Source: JACJYC01 sp964558465
GTDB taxonomy: Bacteria; Bacteroidota; Bacteroidia; Chitinophagales; Saprospiraceae
DNA length: 64,000 nt
Assembly: GCA_964558465.1 (NCBI GenBank)
Contig: CAZLEF010000012.1
Span: forward strand, 1-64,000
Direction of reading: 5' to 3'
A model generated the notes under the pieces. The model worked only from the letters and a program-made list of their open reading frames with translations. It was not told the DNA's origin and did no database searches. Made by a program: the position numbers and the translations under genes. Shown here in pieces: positions 7,356 to 15,733 of the stretch. Position 1 is the first letter of the stretch. Every line of letters begins with the position of its first letter.

Positions 7356-8639
7356 ATGAACTGGGAGGATTTTTTTGCCAGTTGGGAAACCAAAGAGAGC
7401 TACGCCGTCATCATGTTCATGATCGTGGCATTTTTATTGGGCATGCTCGTCGGCGCCCTCTTGCGCACCCCGCGCATCCGCCGGCTGCGGCGCGAATTGG
7501 AGGAAAGCAACCAGAAACTGGAAGCCTCCCGCAGGGAATTGGGCGCCATGAAAGACCAACTCGACGAAAAGCAGGCGCAAACCGAACGCGCTTTATTCGA
7601 ACTGGAGGAGGCTCGCTCAAAAGCCGAAACCCTCGAACTGGACAAAGCGCGCCTGTACAAAGAAGTGTACAACGTCAACCAGGAAATCGAAAGACTGCAA
7701 ACCGCCAATAAATCCTATCTGGGCAGCATCGAAGACCTCAACGATCAGGTCCTGGGCCTCAAAACCCGCAATGAGCAACTTGCCCTTGAACTGGAGGCCG
7801 CCGCTGCCGCACCGCCGCTCCCGGTCGCCGAACCCGTAATACAACCCACCGGCGGTGAACCGGAAACCCTCCTGGCCGATGGCGCCGACCTCATCGTGGG
7901 TGAAACCGAACGCCGGATGGCCGCTTTTGAAGCCCGCCTGGAAGGCCTCGCCCTGGAAAACCGCGAATTGCGCGGTGAACTGGAGGCGCTCAAACAACAG
8001 GAACGCGGATTGGTAGCGCCGGAAATGACCGTTGCGACGCCCCGGGAAACGACCCTGAATTTTGAATTGGACGCCGACACCGAACCTGCACCCGAGGCCG
8101 TGGCCAGACAGGAAAAGAACGTACTTGCGGATAAGGTCCTGATTACCGACCAACCCAAAGACGACCTCACGCTGATCACCGGTGTGGGGCCCTTCATCGC
8201 CCGGCAACTCAACGACGCAGGTATTTTTACCTTCGACCAGATCGCCCAATGGGAAAAAGGCCAGATCGACGCCATCACCCGCAAAATCGGGTACTTCCCC
8301 GGCCGGATCGAAAAAGACGACTGGGTAGGACAGGCTGCCCGACTGGCTGCTGAACGACCTGTAGCGCCGGCTGCCTCCGAACATGGCGAAGACCTCCAGA
8401 TCATCGAAGGCATCGGACCCAAAATCACCTTGCTCCTCAACAACGCCGGCATACATACCTTTCAGGAACTGGCAGCGGCAGATATTGCCCAACTGAAAGC
8501 CATCCTCGAAGCCGCCGGCGAACACTACCGCATCCACGACCCGGGTACCTGGCCCACACAAGCCCAATTGGCCGCCGAAGCCAGATGGGAGGAACTGAAG
8601 GAGTATCAGGATTTTTTGAAGGGGGGAAGGGAGATTTAA
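7356..8639 (+). CDS. Membrane coiled-coil protein with two helix-hairpin-helix domains
   Basis: The 427-residue protein has a transmembrane helix at about residues 18-37, then a long charged coiled coil (about 40-215, rich in E, K, L and Q), a linker, and two helix-hairpin-helix repeats: DLTLITGVGPFIARQLNDAG near 270 and DLQIIEGIGPKITLLLNNAG near 347. Both keep the GxGP hairpin that in other proteins contacts DNA backbone, and each is followed by a T-F-x-x-(I/L)-A helix. Similar architectures in Bacteroidota lack an assigned role. The domains would lie on the cytoplasmic side if the anchor is type N-out, so a nucleic-acid or protein interaction is possible but not shown. Confidence 0.8.
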   Translation: MNWEDFFASWETKESYAVIMFMIVAFLLGMLVGALLRTPRIRRLRRELEESNQKLEASRRELGAMKDQLDEKQAQTERALFELEEARSKAETLELDKARLYKEVYNVNQEIERLQTANKSYLGSIEDLNDQVLGLKTRNEQLALELEAAAAAPPLPVAEPVIQPTGGEPETLLADGADLIVGETERRMAAFEARLEGLALENRELRGELEALKQQERGLVAPEMTVATPRETTLNFELDADTEPAPEAVARQEKNVLADKVLITDQPKDDLTLITGVGPFIARQLNDAGIFTFDQIAQWEKGQIDAITRKIGYFPGRIEKDDWVGQAARLAAERPVAPAASEHGEDLQIIEGIGPKITLLLNNAGIHTFQELAAADIAQLKAILEAAGEHYRIHDPGTWPTQAQLAAEARWEELKEYQDFLKGGREI

Positions 8640-9157
8640 GGTTAAAGGGACAAGGATAAAGGTTAAAGGGACACGTTGCGGAGCGTGCTTTTTTGTAAGC
8701 CCGCGAGCGTTTTTTACCGCATCAAGCGGTCGATTTTTTTTTGAAAAAGGGTGGGGCGTTCTGCCTCATCGCGAATGTTCGGCGCCGGCAGGGTCAGCGG
8801 GATAACAACGCCGAACGCTCTGTGCATTTTTTTTTGGTTCATTCTTATGACCAGATGTGACCTGTTTGGGGTCCAAGACATGGTTGAATGTCCGGTATTT
8901 ACAGGTATAAAGCTCCCCTAAACGACTGAATTCCACCCCCTCAGTCCCCCGCCAGGCGGGGGATACCGCTCGCTTGCAAGCTACGGCGCTCCAATTGCAT
9001 GCCGTCCGCCCAATGCGCGTACCTCGCATCAGGCGGATAAATCCACCGTAGGCCGTCTCCCTCGACTCCGCTCGGGAGCCTCGCCGTCTGCCCGCGCCCG
9101 TGGCGCGGCAGGCCGTAAGCCGTCCACCATCTACCGTCCACCGTAAGCCGTCCACCG
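8640..9157. other. Convergent intergenic region of short repeats
   Basis: No supported gene is seen between the convergent coiled-coil and GlcD-like genes. The left end has GGTTAAAGGGACA words (8640-8675). A CCCCCG...CGGGGG hairpin lies near 8946-8962, and the right end (9118-9165) is an array of GCCGTCCACC / TACCGTCCACC words. A 131-codon minus-strand frame across the right part encodes only these words and is rejected. Confidence 0.7.
8716..8742 (+). terminator. Rho-independent terminator candidate
   Basis: ACCGC, loop ATCAA and GCGGT form a five-pair stem, followed after CGA by nine T. It lies 77 bases past the stop codon of the coiled-coil gene and would end that operon. The stem is short, so strength is uncertain. 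Confidence 0.4.
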
Positions 9158-10537
9158 TCATCCATCCCCCATCTTCCCCGGGTTCATCAACCCCTCCGGG
9201 TCCAGCGCCCGTTTTACGGCGCGCATCACGTCTAAGGCTTCCCCGTGTTCCATTTCCATGAAGTGCATTTTTCCCACGCCGATGCCGTGTTCGCCGGTGC
9301 AGGTGCCGTCCATGGCCAGGGCGCGGCGGACGAGGCGTTCATTCATGGCTTTTGCCCGTTCCATTTCACCGGGGTCGTTGGGGTCGATGAGCACGGTGAG
9401 GTGGAAATTGCCGTCGCCCACATGACCAAGCACCGGAGCAAAAAGACCGGAAGCTTCAATATCTGCCTGGGTATCCGTGATACATTCCGCCAGCCGGGAA
9501 ATGGGCACACAGACGTCGGTGGACATCAGTTGGGCGCCCGGGCGGAATGCGACGGAGGCGGGGGCGGCGTCGGTTCGGATGCGCCAGAGTTTTTCCCGCC
9601 CGGCTTCGGTCTTCTCCCATACAAAACCCTCCGCGCCGTATTCGCCGGCATATTGCTGCACTTTGTTAATTTGTTCGCTTATCTCCGCCCTGGAGCCGTG
9701 AAATTCCAGGAACAGCGTGGGTTTCTCCTGATAATCGACATGAGAATACCGGTTGATGGCCAACATCATCTGGGCGTCCAGCAATTCAATACGCGCAATA
9801 GACACCCCGTTCTGGATGGTTTTGATCGCAGTATTCACAGCCGCTTCCACCGAGGGGAAACAACAAACCGCCGCGTCGACGGCTTCCGGATAAGGGTGGA
9901 GTTTGAGGGTGAGTTCGGTAATGACGCCGAGCGTGCCTTCTGAGCCGATAAACAACTGGGTCAGGTTGTAACCCGCCGATGATTTTTTGGCTTTGGAGCC
10001 GGTTTTGATCAGACGGCCGTCGGGCAAAACCACCTTCATCGCCAGCACATTGTCTTTCATGGTACCGTACCGCACCGCATTGGTACCGGACGCCCGGGTA
10101 GCGGCCATGCCCCCCAACGTGGCGTTGACGCCGGGGCCGATGGGGAAAAAGAAACCGCTGCCTTTCAGCGTTTCATCGAGTTGGTTGCGGGTTACGCCGG
10201 GTTGGATAATGCAATACATGTCGGCAACGTTGACCTCCAGAATCCGGTTCATCCGCCGCAGATCCAGGCAGACGCCGCCCTGCACGGCCAGGATATGCCC
10301 TTCCACCGAAGTGCCCGCCCCGTAAGGGATCACCGGCGCCTTGAATTGGCCGCAGATCCGGATGATTTCCGAAACTTCTTCTTCAGATTCAGGGTAAACC
10401 ACCAGGTCCGGCGGGGTACAGGGGTGGTAACTGAAGCCGGTACCGTGGTCGTTGCGGGTGGTTTCATCTGCGGCGAGGCGGTCGCCCAAAACGGATTTCA
10501 GGGTGGAGAACAGCATGCTGATGATTGGAGGGTTCAT
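9158..10537 (-). CDS. FAD-linked oxidase, D-lactate dehydrogenase / glycolate oxidase GlcD type
   Basis: The 459-residue enzyme has an N-terminal PCMH-type FAD domain: PPDLVVYPESEEEVSEIIRI, then VIPYGAGTSVEGH, GGMAATRASGTNAVRYGTM and FIGSEGTLGVITELTLKLHP. The C-terminal FAD-oxidase domain ends with GTCTGEHGIGVGKM and LDPEGLMNPGKM. Such enzymes oxidise D-2-hydroxy acids (D-lactate, glycolate, D-2-hydroxyglutarate) and pass electrons to a carrier. There is no Fe-S C-terminal extension and no adjacent glcE or glcF, so it is a stand-alone form. The next gene upstream on the same strand is a 2-hydroxyacid reductase, which hints at shared 2-hydroxy/2-keto acid chemistry. Substrate not determined. 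Confidence 0.85.
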   Translation of the reverse strand: MNPPIISMLFSTLKSVLGDRLAADETTRNDHGTGFSYHPCTPPDLVVYPESEEEVSEIIRICGQFKAPVIPYGAGTSVEGHILAVQGGVCLDLRRMNRILEVNVADMYCIIQPGVTRNQLDETLKGSGFFFPIGPGVNATLGGMAATRASGTNAVRYGTMKDNVLAMKVVLPDGRLIKTGSKAKKSSAGYNLTQLFIGSEGTLGVITELTLKLHPYPEAVDAAVCCFPSVEAAVNTAIKTIQNGVSIARIELLDAQMMLAINRYSHVDYQEKPTLFLEFHGSRAEISEQINKVQQYAGEYGAEGFVWEKTEAGREKLWRIRTDAAPASVAFRPGAQLMSTDVCVPISRLAECITDTQADIEASGLFAPVLGHVGDGNFHLTVLIDPNDPGEMERAKAMNERLVRRALAMDGTCTGEHGIGVGKMHFMEMEHGEALDVMRAVKRALDPEGLMNPGKMGDG

Positions 10538-10826
10538 ATATGGAAAATTTGTGTGGATGTTGGATTTGGTTTACCACTAAGGCCACTAAGAACACTAAGA
10601 ACATTAAAAGTTTTTGACCCTTTCCAGAATTTTATGTAAACAGGATTTTTGACGCGCGCAATCTTTGTGAGAAATACACCTGCGTGAACCCCCCCCTACG
10701 CCCTAGCCCAGGGAGGCATATTCCCCAGTGCCATCAGCGCCATCAGTGTTCCTCAGTGTTTCTCAGTGTTCTCAGTGTTCTCAGTGTTCCTCAGTGTTCT
10801 CAGTGTTCTCAGTGTCCTCAGTGTTC
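10538..10826. other. Intergenic region with CAGTGTTCCT array
   Basis: From about 10728 to 10832 the word CAGTGTTCCT / CAGTGTTCT is repeated about ten times and runs into the 3' end of the reductase gene. A smaller CCACTAAGAACACTAAG array lies at 10572-10603. Nothing else supported is seen. Confidence 0.8.
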
Positions 10827-11798
10827 TCAGTAGTTAACCCGATTCGGTATCCCGTTCCCCCGGTAAAACTCCAGGATATTCAGCGCAGCCAGCCTCGACA
10901 TCTCATTCCGCGCTTCAACAGTTGCCGACCCGATATGCGGCAATACGGCCACATTTTCCATTTCCAGCAAAGGATTATCCGGCTGCATGGGTTCGGGGTT
11001 GGTCACATCCAGCCCGGCGCCCCAGATCAGGCCCGTTTGCAGGGCTTCGATCAGGTCCGGTTCGTTGTGCAGGGCGCCCCGGGAGGTATTGATAAAGAGG
11101 GCCGTGGGTTTCATTTGCCGAAAGGCGGACCGGTTGAAGATACCCCGGGTTTCGGGGCTTAGCAGGCTGTGGACGGAGAGCACGTCGCTTTGGTGCAGCA
11201 GTGTTTCAAACGTTACCAACCGGGCGCCCAACGATCTTTCCGCTTCGGGGTTCGGTTTCCGGTTGTGGTAAATAATATCCATATCGTAGGCGCCTTTGCA
11301 GCGCCGGGCCATGACGGCGCCGATCTTCCCCAGCCCAAAAATGCCCAGGGTTTTTCCGGCCAGTTCCATGCCCAGGCCGGCTTTGGGGTCAAAATCGCCC
11401 CATTCGCCCCGGAGGATGGTTTTGTGGTGAAAAAACAGTTTGCGCGAAGCCGCGATCATCAGCGCAAAAGCAATGTCGCCGGTGGATTCGCTCATAGCGC
11501 CAGGCGCATTGCCGACCGGGATGCCCAGCCGGGTCGCTTCGGCAACGTCGATATTGTCGTACCCGGCGGCAAACTGGGAGATGATGTCCAGGTGCGGGCA
11601 GGCGTTGAGGAAGCGGGCGTCGATGACGTCGGTGCTCAGACAAAGCAGCGCAGTGCATTTTTGCGCTTCGGCGATCATCTCGCCGGGGGTCATGGGGCGG
11701 TTTTCCGGCCAGACGGCGACGGCAAAGCCTTCCCTGCGGAGAAGGTCCGGACCGGTTTCAGGGATTTCCCGGGTGATGAGGATACGGGGTGTCGGCAT
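10827..11798 (-). CDS. D-isomer 2-hydroxyacid dehydrogenase, glyoxylate/hydroxypyruvate reductase-like
   Basis: The 323-residue NAD(P)-dependent enzyme has the split substrate-binding domain and a central Rossmann domain with GKTLGIFGLGKIGAVMARR. The catalytic residues of the family are in place: Arg in INTSRGALHNEPDLIEAL, Glu in GLDVTNPEPM and His in VLPHIGSATVEAR. The overall pattern (GYDNIDVAEATRLGIPVGNAPGAMSESTGDIAFALMI, shown in part) fits the GRHPR/glyoxylate reductase branch. It would interconvert glyoxylate or hydroxypyruvate and the D-hydroxy acid. The C-terminal codons border a CAGTGTT repeat array. It lies 289 bases upstream of the GlcD-type oxidase gene on the same strand. Confidence 0.87.
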   Translation of the reverse strand: MPTPRILITREIPETGPDLLRREGFAVAVWPENRPMTPGEMIAEAQKCTALLCLSTDVIDARFLNACPHLDIISQFAAGYDNIDVAEATRLGIPVGNAPGAMSESTGDIAFALMIAASRKLFFHHKTILRGEWGDFDPKAGLGMELAGKTLGIFGLGKIGAVMARRCKGAYDMDIIYHNRKPNPEAERSLGARLVTFETLLHQSDVLSVHSLLSPETRGIFNRSAFRQMKPTALFINTSRGALHNEPDLIEALQTGLIWGAGLDVTNPEPMQPDNPLLEMENVAVLPHIGSATVEARNEMSRLAALNILEFYRGNGIPNRVNY

Positions 11799-11925
11799 AA
11801 AAGAATGGCGGGCCTTCGACCCGCAGGAATTTGGCGGTTATGGATTACAAATATACATACCTGGCCCGAATAACCCTATTTCGTCCCACTGTTGAAATGC
11901 GGATCAATGGTTCAAGGGTATTTTA

Positions 11926-12043
11926 TTGAACCACAATAGAAACAAAAGATCACAAAAGTGGAGAACAATAAATTTGCTTTGCAAATTTATTGTTCCCTTT
12001 TGTGTCTCTTTTCCCGCCTTGCGGGACAGGTAGTGGTTCAAAT
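11926..12043. repeat. Nested palindromic element, MITE-like
   Basis: A perfect 15-bp inverted repeat (GAACAATAAATTTGC at 11963-11977 and its complement at 11981-11995, loop TTT) is enclosed by CACAAAAG at 11951 and CTTTTGTG at 11997-12004. It is enclosed again by TTGAACCAC at 11927-11935 and GTGGTTCAA at 12033-12041. A small CCCGC/GCGGG hairpin sits in the right half. The whole unit folds into one long hairpin and has no open frame. Its form resembles a miniature inverted-repeat element or a two-way terminator. A second copy was not seen in this window. Confidence 0.6.
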
Positions 12044-12194
12044 AAAAAAACATGACATGTGTTGGAAGCCTGGGGCTTCAATTCCCCGAAAATGCTAAAT
12101 TTTGGTTAAGAAAATGCAAAAGGTTAACTTTCTCTCCATCCTTGACCGTCTTTATGATTATATTTATATTCTAATCGCCCTTAAATGTCTGTTC

Positions 12195-14369
12195 ATGGGA
12201 AAAAAATACATACTTCCATTCGCGGTCCTCTTATTTTCTGCAGCATTCCTCCCCGCCCAACATTCCATCGCCCGGATCTGGAACGACAAGGTGCTGGACG
12301 CCATCCACGGCGATTTTGCCCGGCCCACTGTGCATGCCCGGAATTTGTTCCATACCAGCGTGGTCATGTACGACGCCTGGGCGGTTTATACTCCGAATGC
12401 CGACACCTATTTGCTGGGAAAAACGGTACATGGTTATACCTGCCATTTCAAAGGCGTTCATCCCCCTGCCGATGTGAAAGCAGCGCAGGAAGAAGCCATC
12501 AGTTTTGCCGTTTACCGCATGTTGAGACACCGTTTTCAGAAATCCCCGCGTGTGGAAGACCTTTATTGGGAACTTGATCAATTAATGGATGACCTGGGAT
12601 ACGACAAAAACAACACCTCGGAAGAATATACCTGCGGACCTGCTGAACTGGGCAATTATATCGCCCGGCAAATGATTGAATACGGACTGCAGGACGGATC
12701 CAACGAAGCGGAAACCTACGCCAGCCGTTTTTATAAACCGGTTAACCCACCCCTGGATGTGGAAGTTTCTGGTGTTCCCAATATCCTGGACCTGAACCGC
12801 TGGCAACCCCTCAAACTGAAACAATTCATTGACCAGGGCGGCAATCTGATCACCGATAATACCCAGAAATTTCTAAGCCCGGAATGGGGGCAGGTAGCGC
12901 CTTTTTCTCTTCAGCCCGAAGATGCAACCATTTATCAGCGGAATGGATTTGATTATTGGGTTTACCACGATCCGGGCCCGCCGCCCTACCTGGACACTAC
13001 GGCTACCGGCGGCGTTTCAGAAGAATACAAATGGGGCCAGTTGCTGGTGGCGGCCTGGTCGTCGCACCTTCATCCCGGCGACGGGGTCATTTGGGACATA
13101 TCCCCCGCATCCCTGGGCAATATCCAGGATTACCCGACCGAACTGGCCGGTTACCGCGATTTTTACGACTTTGAGGAGGGGGGCGACCCCGGCAGGGGTT
13201 ACCCGGTCAACCCCAAAACCGGTCAGCCGTATGCACCTCAATTCGTGCATCGGGGGGATTATGCCAGGGTATTGGCAGAATTCTGGGCCGACGGCCCCAA
13301 TTCAGGAACGCCGCCCGGGCACTGGTTCGAAATCCTGAACTATGTCAGCGACCAACCGGAACTCGAAAAAAAATTGCGTGGACAAGGACCCACCCTCACC
13401 GACCTCGAGTGGGATGTAAAAGCCTACTTCGCCCTGGGCGGCGCGATGCACGATGTTGCCATTTCCGCCTGGGGGATCAAGGGCTGGTACGATAGCTCCC
13501 GGCCTATTTCCGCGATCCGGGGCATGGCCGGACTGGGCCAGAGTTCCGACCCCAACCTGCCCAATTATCATCCCGGCGGGGTATTGCTTGTGCCGGGATT
13601 TATCGAACTGATCAAGCCGGGGGATCCTTTGGCAGGCCCTGACGGCCGGTACATCGATGAAATAAAGGTCCGGGCATGGAAAGGTCCGGGTTTTGTGCAA
13701 CGCCCGGCGACAGACGTAGCAGGGGTCGACTGGGTCCTGGCGGCCAACTGGTGGCCTTATCAGCGCCCTTCCTTTGTCACGCCGCCCTTCGCCGGGTATA
13801 TATCCGGCCACTCCACTTACAGCCGGGCGGCGGCGGAACTGCTGACCGCGCTGACCGGCGATCCCTTTTTCCCCGGGGGGCTCGGCGAATTTCAATGCCC
13901 TGAAAATGAATACCTCGTATTCGAAGACGGTCCAAGCGAGGATATCACCCTGCAATGGGCTACTTACCGGGACGCTTCCGACCAATGCAGCCTTTCCCGG
14001 ATCTGGGGCGGCATTCACCCACCCTTCGACGATATGCCGGGCAGATTCATCGGCATGAAGATCGGTGTGGAAGCGCTTGCCTTCGCCGAACAGTATTTCA
14101 CCAAAACGGAAACACCGGATAACGTGGAAGCCTTCAACCTGTTCCCCAATCCGACAAGTTGTTGCGTCCATATCGAATTCCCGTTTGAAGGCCGCCTGCC
14201 AGTCAAAATTTACCAGATGGATGGCCGCCTGGCAGGTTCGGTTGAACTCGAATTTGTACACAATCGCGCTTTCCTGGATTTGGAGTACCTGCCGGTCGGC
14301 GTGTATTTTTTGGTCAGCAAGGATGAGAATGGAGAGAGCCGGTTTGAAACCAGGGTGGTGCGGATTTAG
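12195..14369 (+). CDS. Vanadium-dependent haloperoxidase / PAP2-family protein with T9SS type A sorting domain
   Basis: I start at the ATG at 12195, where a signal peptide begins (MGKKYILPFAVLLFSAAFLPAQ); the frame is open 31 codons further up. The 724-residue product has the vanadate-binding triad of the haloperoxidase/PAP2 fold: RP in SSRPISAIRG near 434, SGH in GYISGHSTYSRAAAELL near 536, and R..GGIH in LSRIWGGIHPP near 606. The last 75 or so residues (FNLFPNPTSCC, GVYFLVSKDENG) form a type A T9SS sorting domain, so it is exported to the surface or medium. It could be a halide peroxidase or a phosphatase; sequence alone does not decide. A nested palindrome lies just upstream. Confidence 0.85.
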   Translation: MGKKYILPFAVLLFSAAFLPAQHSIARIWNDKVLDAIHGDFARPTVHARNLFHTSVVMYDAWAVYTPNADTYLLGKTVHGYTCHFKGVHPPADVKAAQEEAISFAVYRMLRHRFQKSPRVEDLYWELDQLMDDLGYDKNNTSEEYTCGPAELGNYIARQMIEYGLQDGSNEAETYASRFYKPVNPPLDVEVSGVPNILDLNRWQPLKLKQFIDQGGNLITDNTQKFLSPEWGQVAPFSLQPEDATIYQRNGFDYWVYHDPGPPPYLDTTATGGVSEEYKWGQLLVAAWSSHLHPGDGVIWDISPASLGNIQDYPTELAGYRDFYDFEEGGDPGRGYPVNPKTGQPYAPQFVHRGDYARVLAEFWADGPNSGTPPGHWFEILNYVSDQPELEKKLRGQGPTLTDLEWDVKAYFALGGAMHDVAISAWGIKGWYDSSRPISAIRGMAGLGQSSDPNLPNYHPGGVLLVPGFIELIKPGDPLAGPDGRYIDEIKVRAWKGPGFVQRPATDVAGVDWVLAANWWPYQRPSFVTPPFAGYISGHSTYSRAAAELLTALTGDPFFPGGLGEFQCPENEYLVFEDGPSEDITLQWATYRDASDQCSLSRIWGGIHPPFDDMPGRFIGMKIGVEALAFAEQYFTKTETPDNVEAFNLFPNPTSCCVHIEFPFEGRLPVKIYQMDGRLAGSVELEFVHNRAFLDLEYLPVGVYFLVSKDENGESRFETRVVRI

Positions 14370-14383
14370 TGGATGCGGAGAAA

Positions 14384-14485
14384 ATGTATGTGATTCCTTT
14401 GTTTATGGCGGGATCGCTCGTTTTGTTGGGTTTTCTGATTTTTGTCGCCTATCAAAAGAATAAAAAAATTTTAGCGATCTGTTGA
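14384..14485 (+). CDS. Possible 33-residue single-pass membrane peptide
   Basis: An ATG frame 14 bases after the haloperoxidase stop encodes MYVIPLFMAGSLVLLGFLIF followed by VAYQKNKKILAIC. It is a clean hydrophobic helix with a positively charged cytoplasmic-type end. The size and position fit a small membrane peptide cotranscribed with the haloperoxidase. No homologue is recalled, and a chance frame cannot be excluded. Confidence 0.35.
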   Translation: MYVIPLFMAGSLVLLGFLIFVAYQKNKKILAIC

Positions 14486-14592
14486 ATTTCACCCCATGCC
14501 TTCGAACTGACCTCCGCCCCAATGGGTCGGACAAGCCTGACCCCCGTCGCCGCCAGGGTTTTGGCGGGCAGAAACTGACCACTGACCACCGA

Positions 14593-15522
14593 CTACTTTT
14601 TCAAACTAATCAGCACCACCCCCGCAATCACCACCACCGTACCCGCCCATTGCAGCGGCCCCACCCGCTCGCCCAGCACGAACCAGGCCATAATAATGGT
14701 CATCACCGGCCCGATTCCGCTGATGATGGAAGCGTTATTGGCGCCGATCACCCGGATGCCTTCCGTCACCAGGAAGGTCGGCAAAACGGTAGAGAACAAT
14801 GCCATCGCAATGCTCAGGTAATACACCGGCGCCGGAAAATGAAAAAGCTGCCACTGGTAAAAAATGCCATGGTGCATCAAAACCCCCACTCCGGCGGCGG
14901 TCATAGCGTAGGAGGTAAATTGCAAAGTGCCGACCCGGTGCAACAGCGCCCCGCTGCCCACCATGTAGACGGCGTACGCCAGCGCACTGCCGAATACCAG
15001 CGCCACTCCTGTCCGGAACTGAACCGGATCGCCCAGATGGGCCCGGTCGGCAAATACCAGGAACACCCCGCAGTAGGTAAGGATCAGCGCCAGCATTTGC
15101 ACCCTGGTGATCCGTTTTTTCAGTACAAGCGCCGAGATCAGCAGCACCAGGGTAGGGTAAGTGAACAGCACCAGCCGTTCCATGCCCGCATTGATATAAC
15201 TCAACCCAAGAAAATCGAGAAAACTGGCGAGGTAATACCCGGTAAGGCCGAGCAAAACGACCTTCAGGAAATCCGTTCGGCTCATTTTTATCCGGGTATG
15301 TTTCCGGGTTTGCCGGCGATTGTTCCACCAGGCCACCAGTATAAACAATGGGGTTGAAAAAACCATCCGCAAAGCCAGCAGCGAAGCGCTGTCGACCTCG
15401 AACCGGTAAGCCAGTTTGATCAAAATAGCCTTGATGGAAAAACAAAGCGCGGCAACAATCATCAGGCCGGCTGCCAGAATTTGTTTGCGACGGGAAAATA
15501 CGATGGGTTGTGCAAGTTCCAT
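14593..15522 (-). CDS. EamA/DMT-family transporter
   Basis: The 309-residue form starting at MELAQPIVF (ATG 15522) is preferred; two upstream in-frame ATGs would add 9 or 15 hydrophilic residues. Ten hydrophobic helices are arranged as two EamA halves: the first from AAGLMIVAALCFSIKAILI, the second from GVALVFGSALAYAVYMVGSG. The end has the conserved helix pair ISGIGPVMTIIMAWFVLGER and AGTVVVIAGVVLIS. This drug/metabolite superfamily exports or exchanges small metabolites; the substrate is unknown. Its 3' end is 107 bases from the small peptide frame on the opposite strand. Confidence 0.87.
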   Translation of the reverse strand: MELAQPIVFSRRKQILAAGLMIVAALCFSIKAILIKLAYRFEVDSASLLALRMVFSTPLFILVAWWNNRRQTRKHTRIKMSRTDFLKVVLLGLTGYYLASFLDFLGLSYINAGMERLVLFTYPTLVLLISALVLKKRITRVQMLALILTYCGVFLVFADRAHLGDPVQFRTGVALVFGSALAYAVYMVGSGALLHRVGTLQFTSYAMTAAGVGVLMHHGIFYQWQLFHFPAPVYYLSIAMALFSTVLPTFLVTEGIRVIGANNASIISGIGPVMTIIMAWFVLGERVGPLQWAGTVVVIAGVVLISLKK

Positions 15523-15733
15523 CCGGCGAAGATACGAGCCCATTTCAAGATCAATCCGTAATTTCACCGCCGGTAAAACAAATTGGCAGCCGGGCGTTCA
15601 GCGCACAAACCTTCGCGTTGAGGGATGTTGATGGACGGATTCAGCCCATTTTTTTTGAAAAAAGGCAACGGCAACTTTATTTTAAAGGCAACGTAAAACT
15701 TTTCTGAATCAGTAAAAAAAGAATCAACTCGCA

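Noticed and set aside
8766..9161. 131-codon minus-strand frame upstream of the GlcD-like stop
   Set aside because: Its first part encodes TVDG/WTVDGG-type repeats from short-word arrays, and the rest has no domain features.
9158..11798. Complete glycolate oxidation operon
   Set aside because: Only a GlcD-like protein and a 2-hydroxyacid reductase are present; glcE, glcF and malate synthase are absent, so the pathway cannot be claimed.
12102..12194. 31-codon extension before the haloperoxidase signal peptide
   Set aside because: A signal peptide needs to be at the N-terminus; the extension is non-conserved-looking AT-rich text.
14482..15357. 291-codon plus-strand frame
   Set aside because: It overlaps the DMT transporter on the opposite strand and reads as His/Gln/Arg-rich shadow text.
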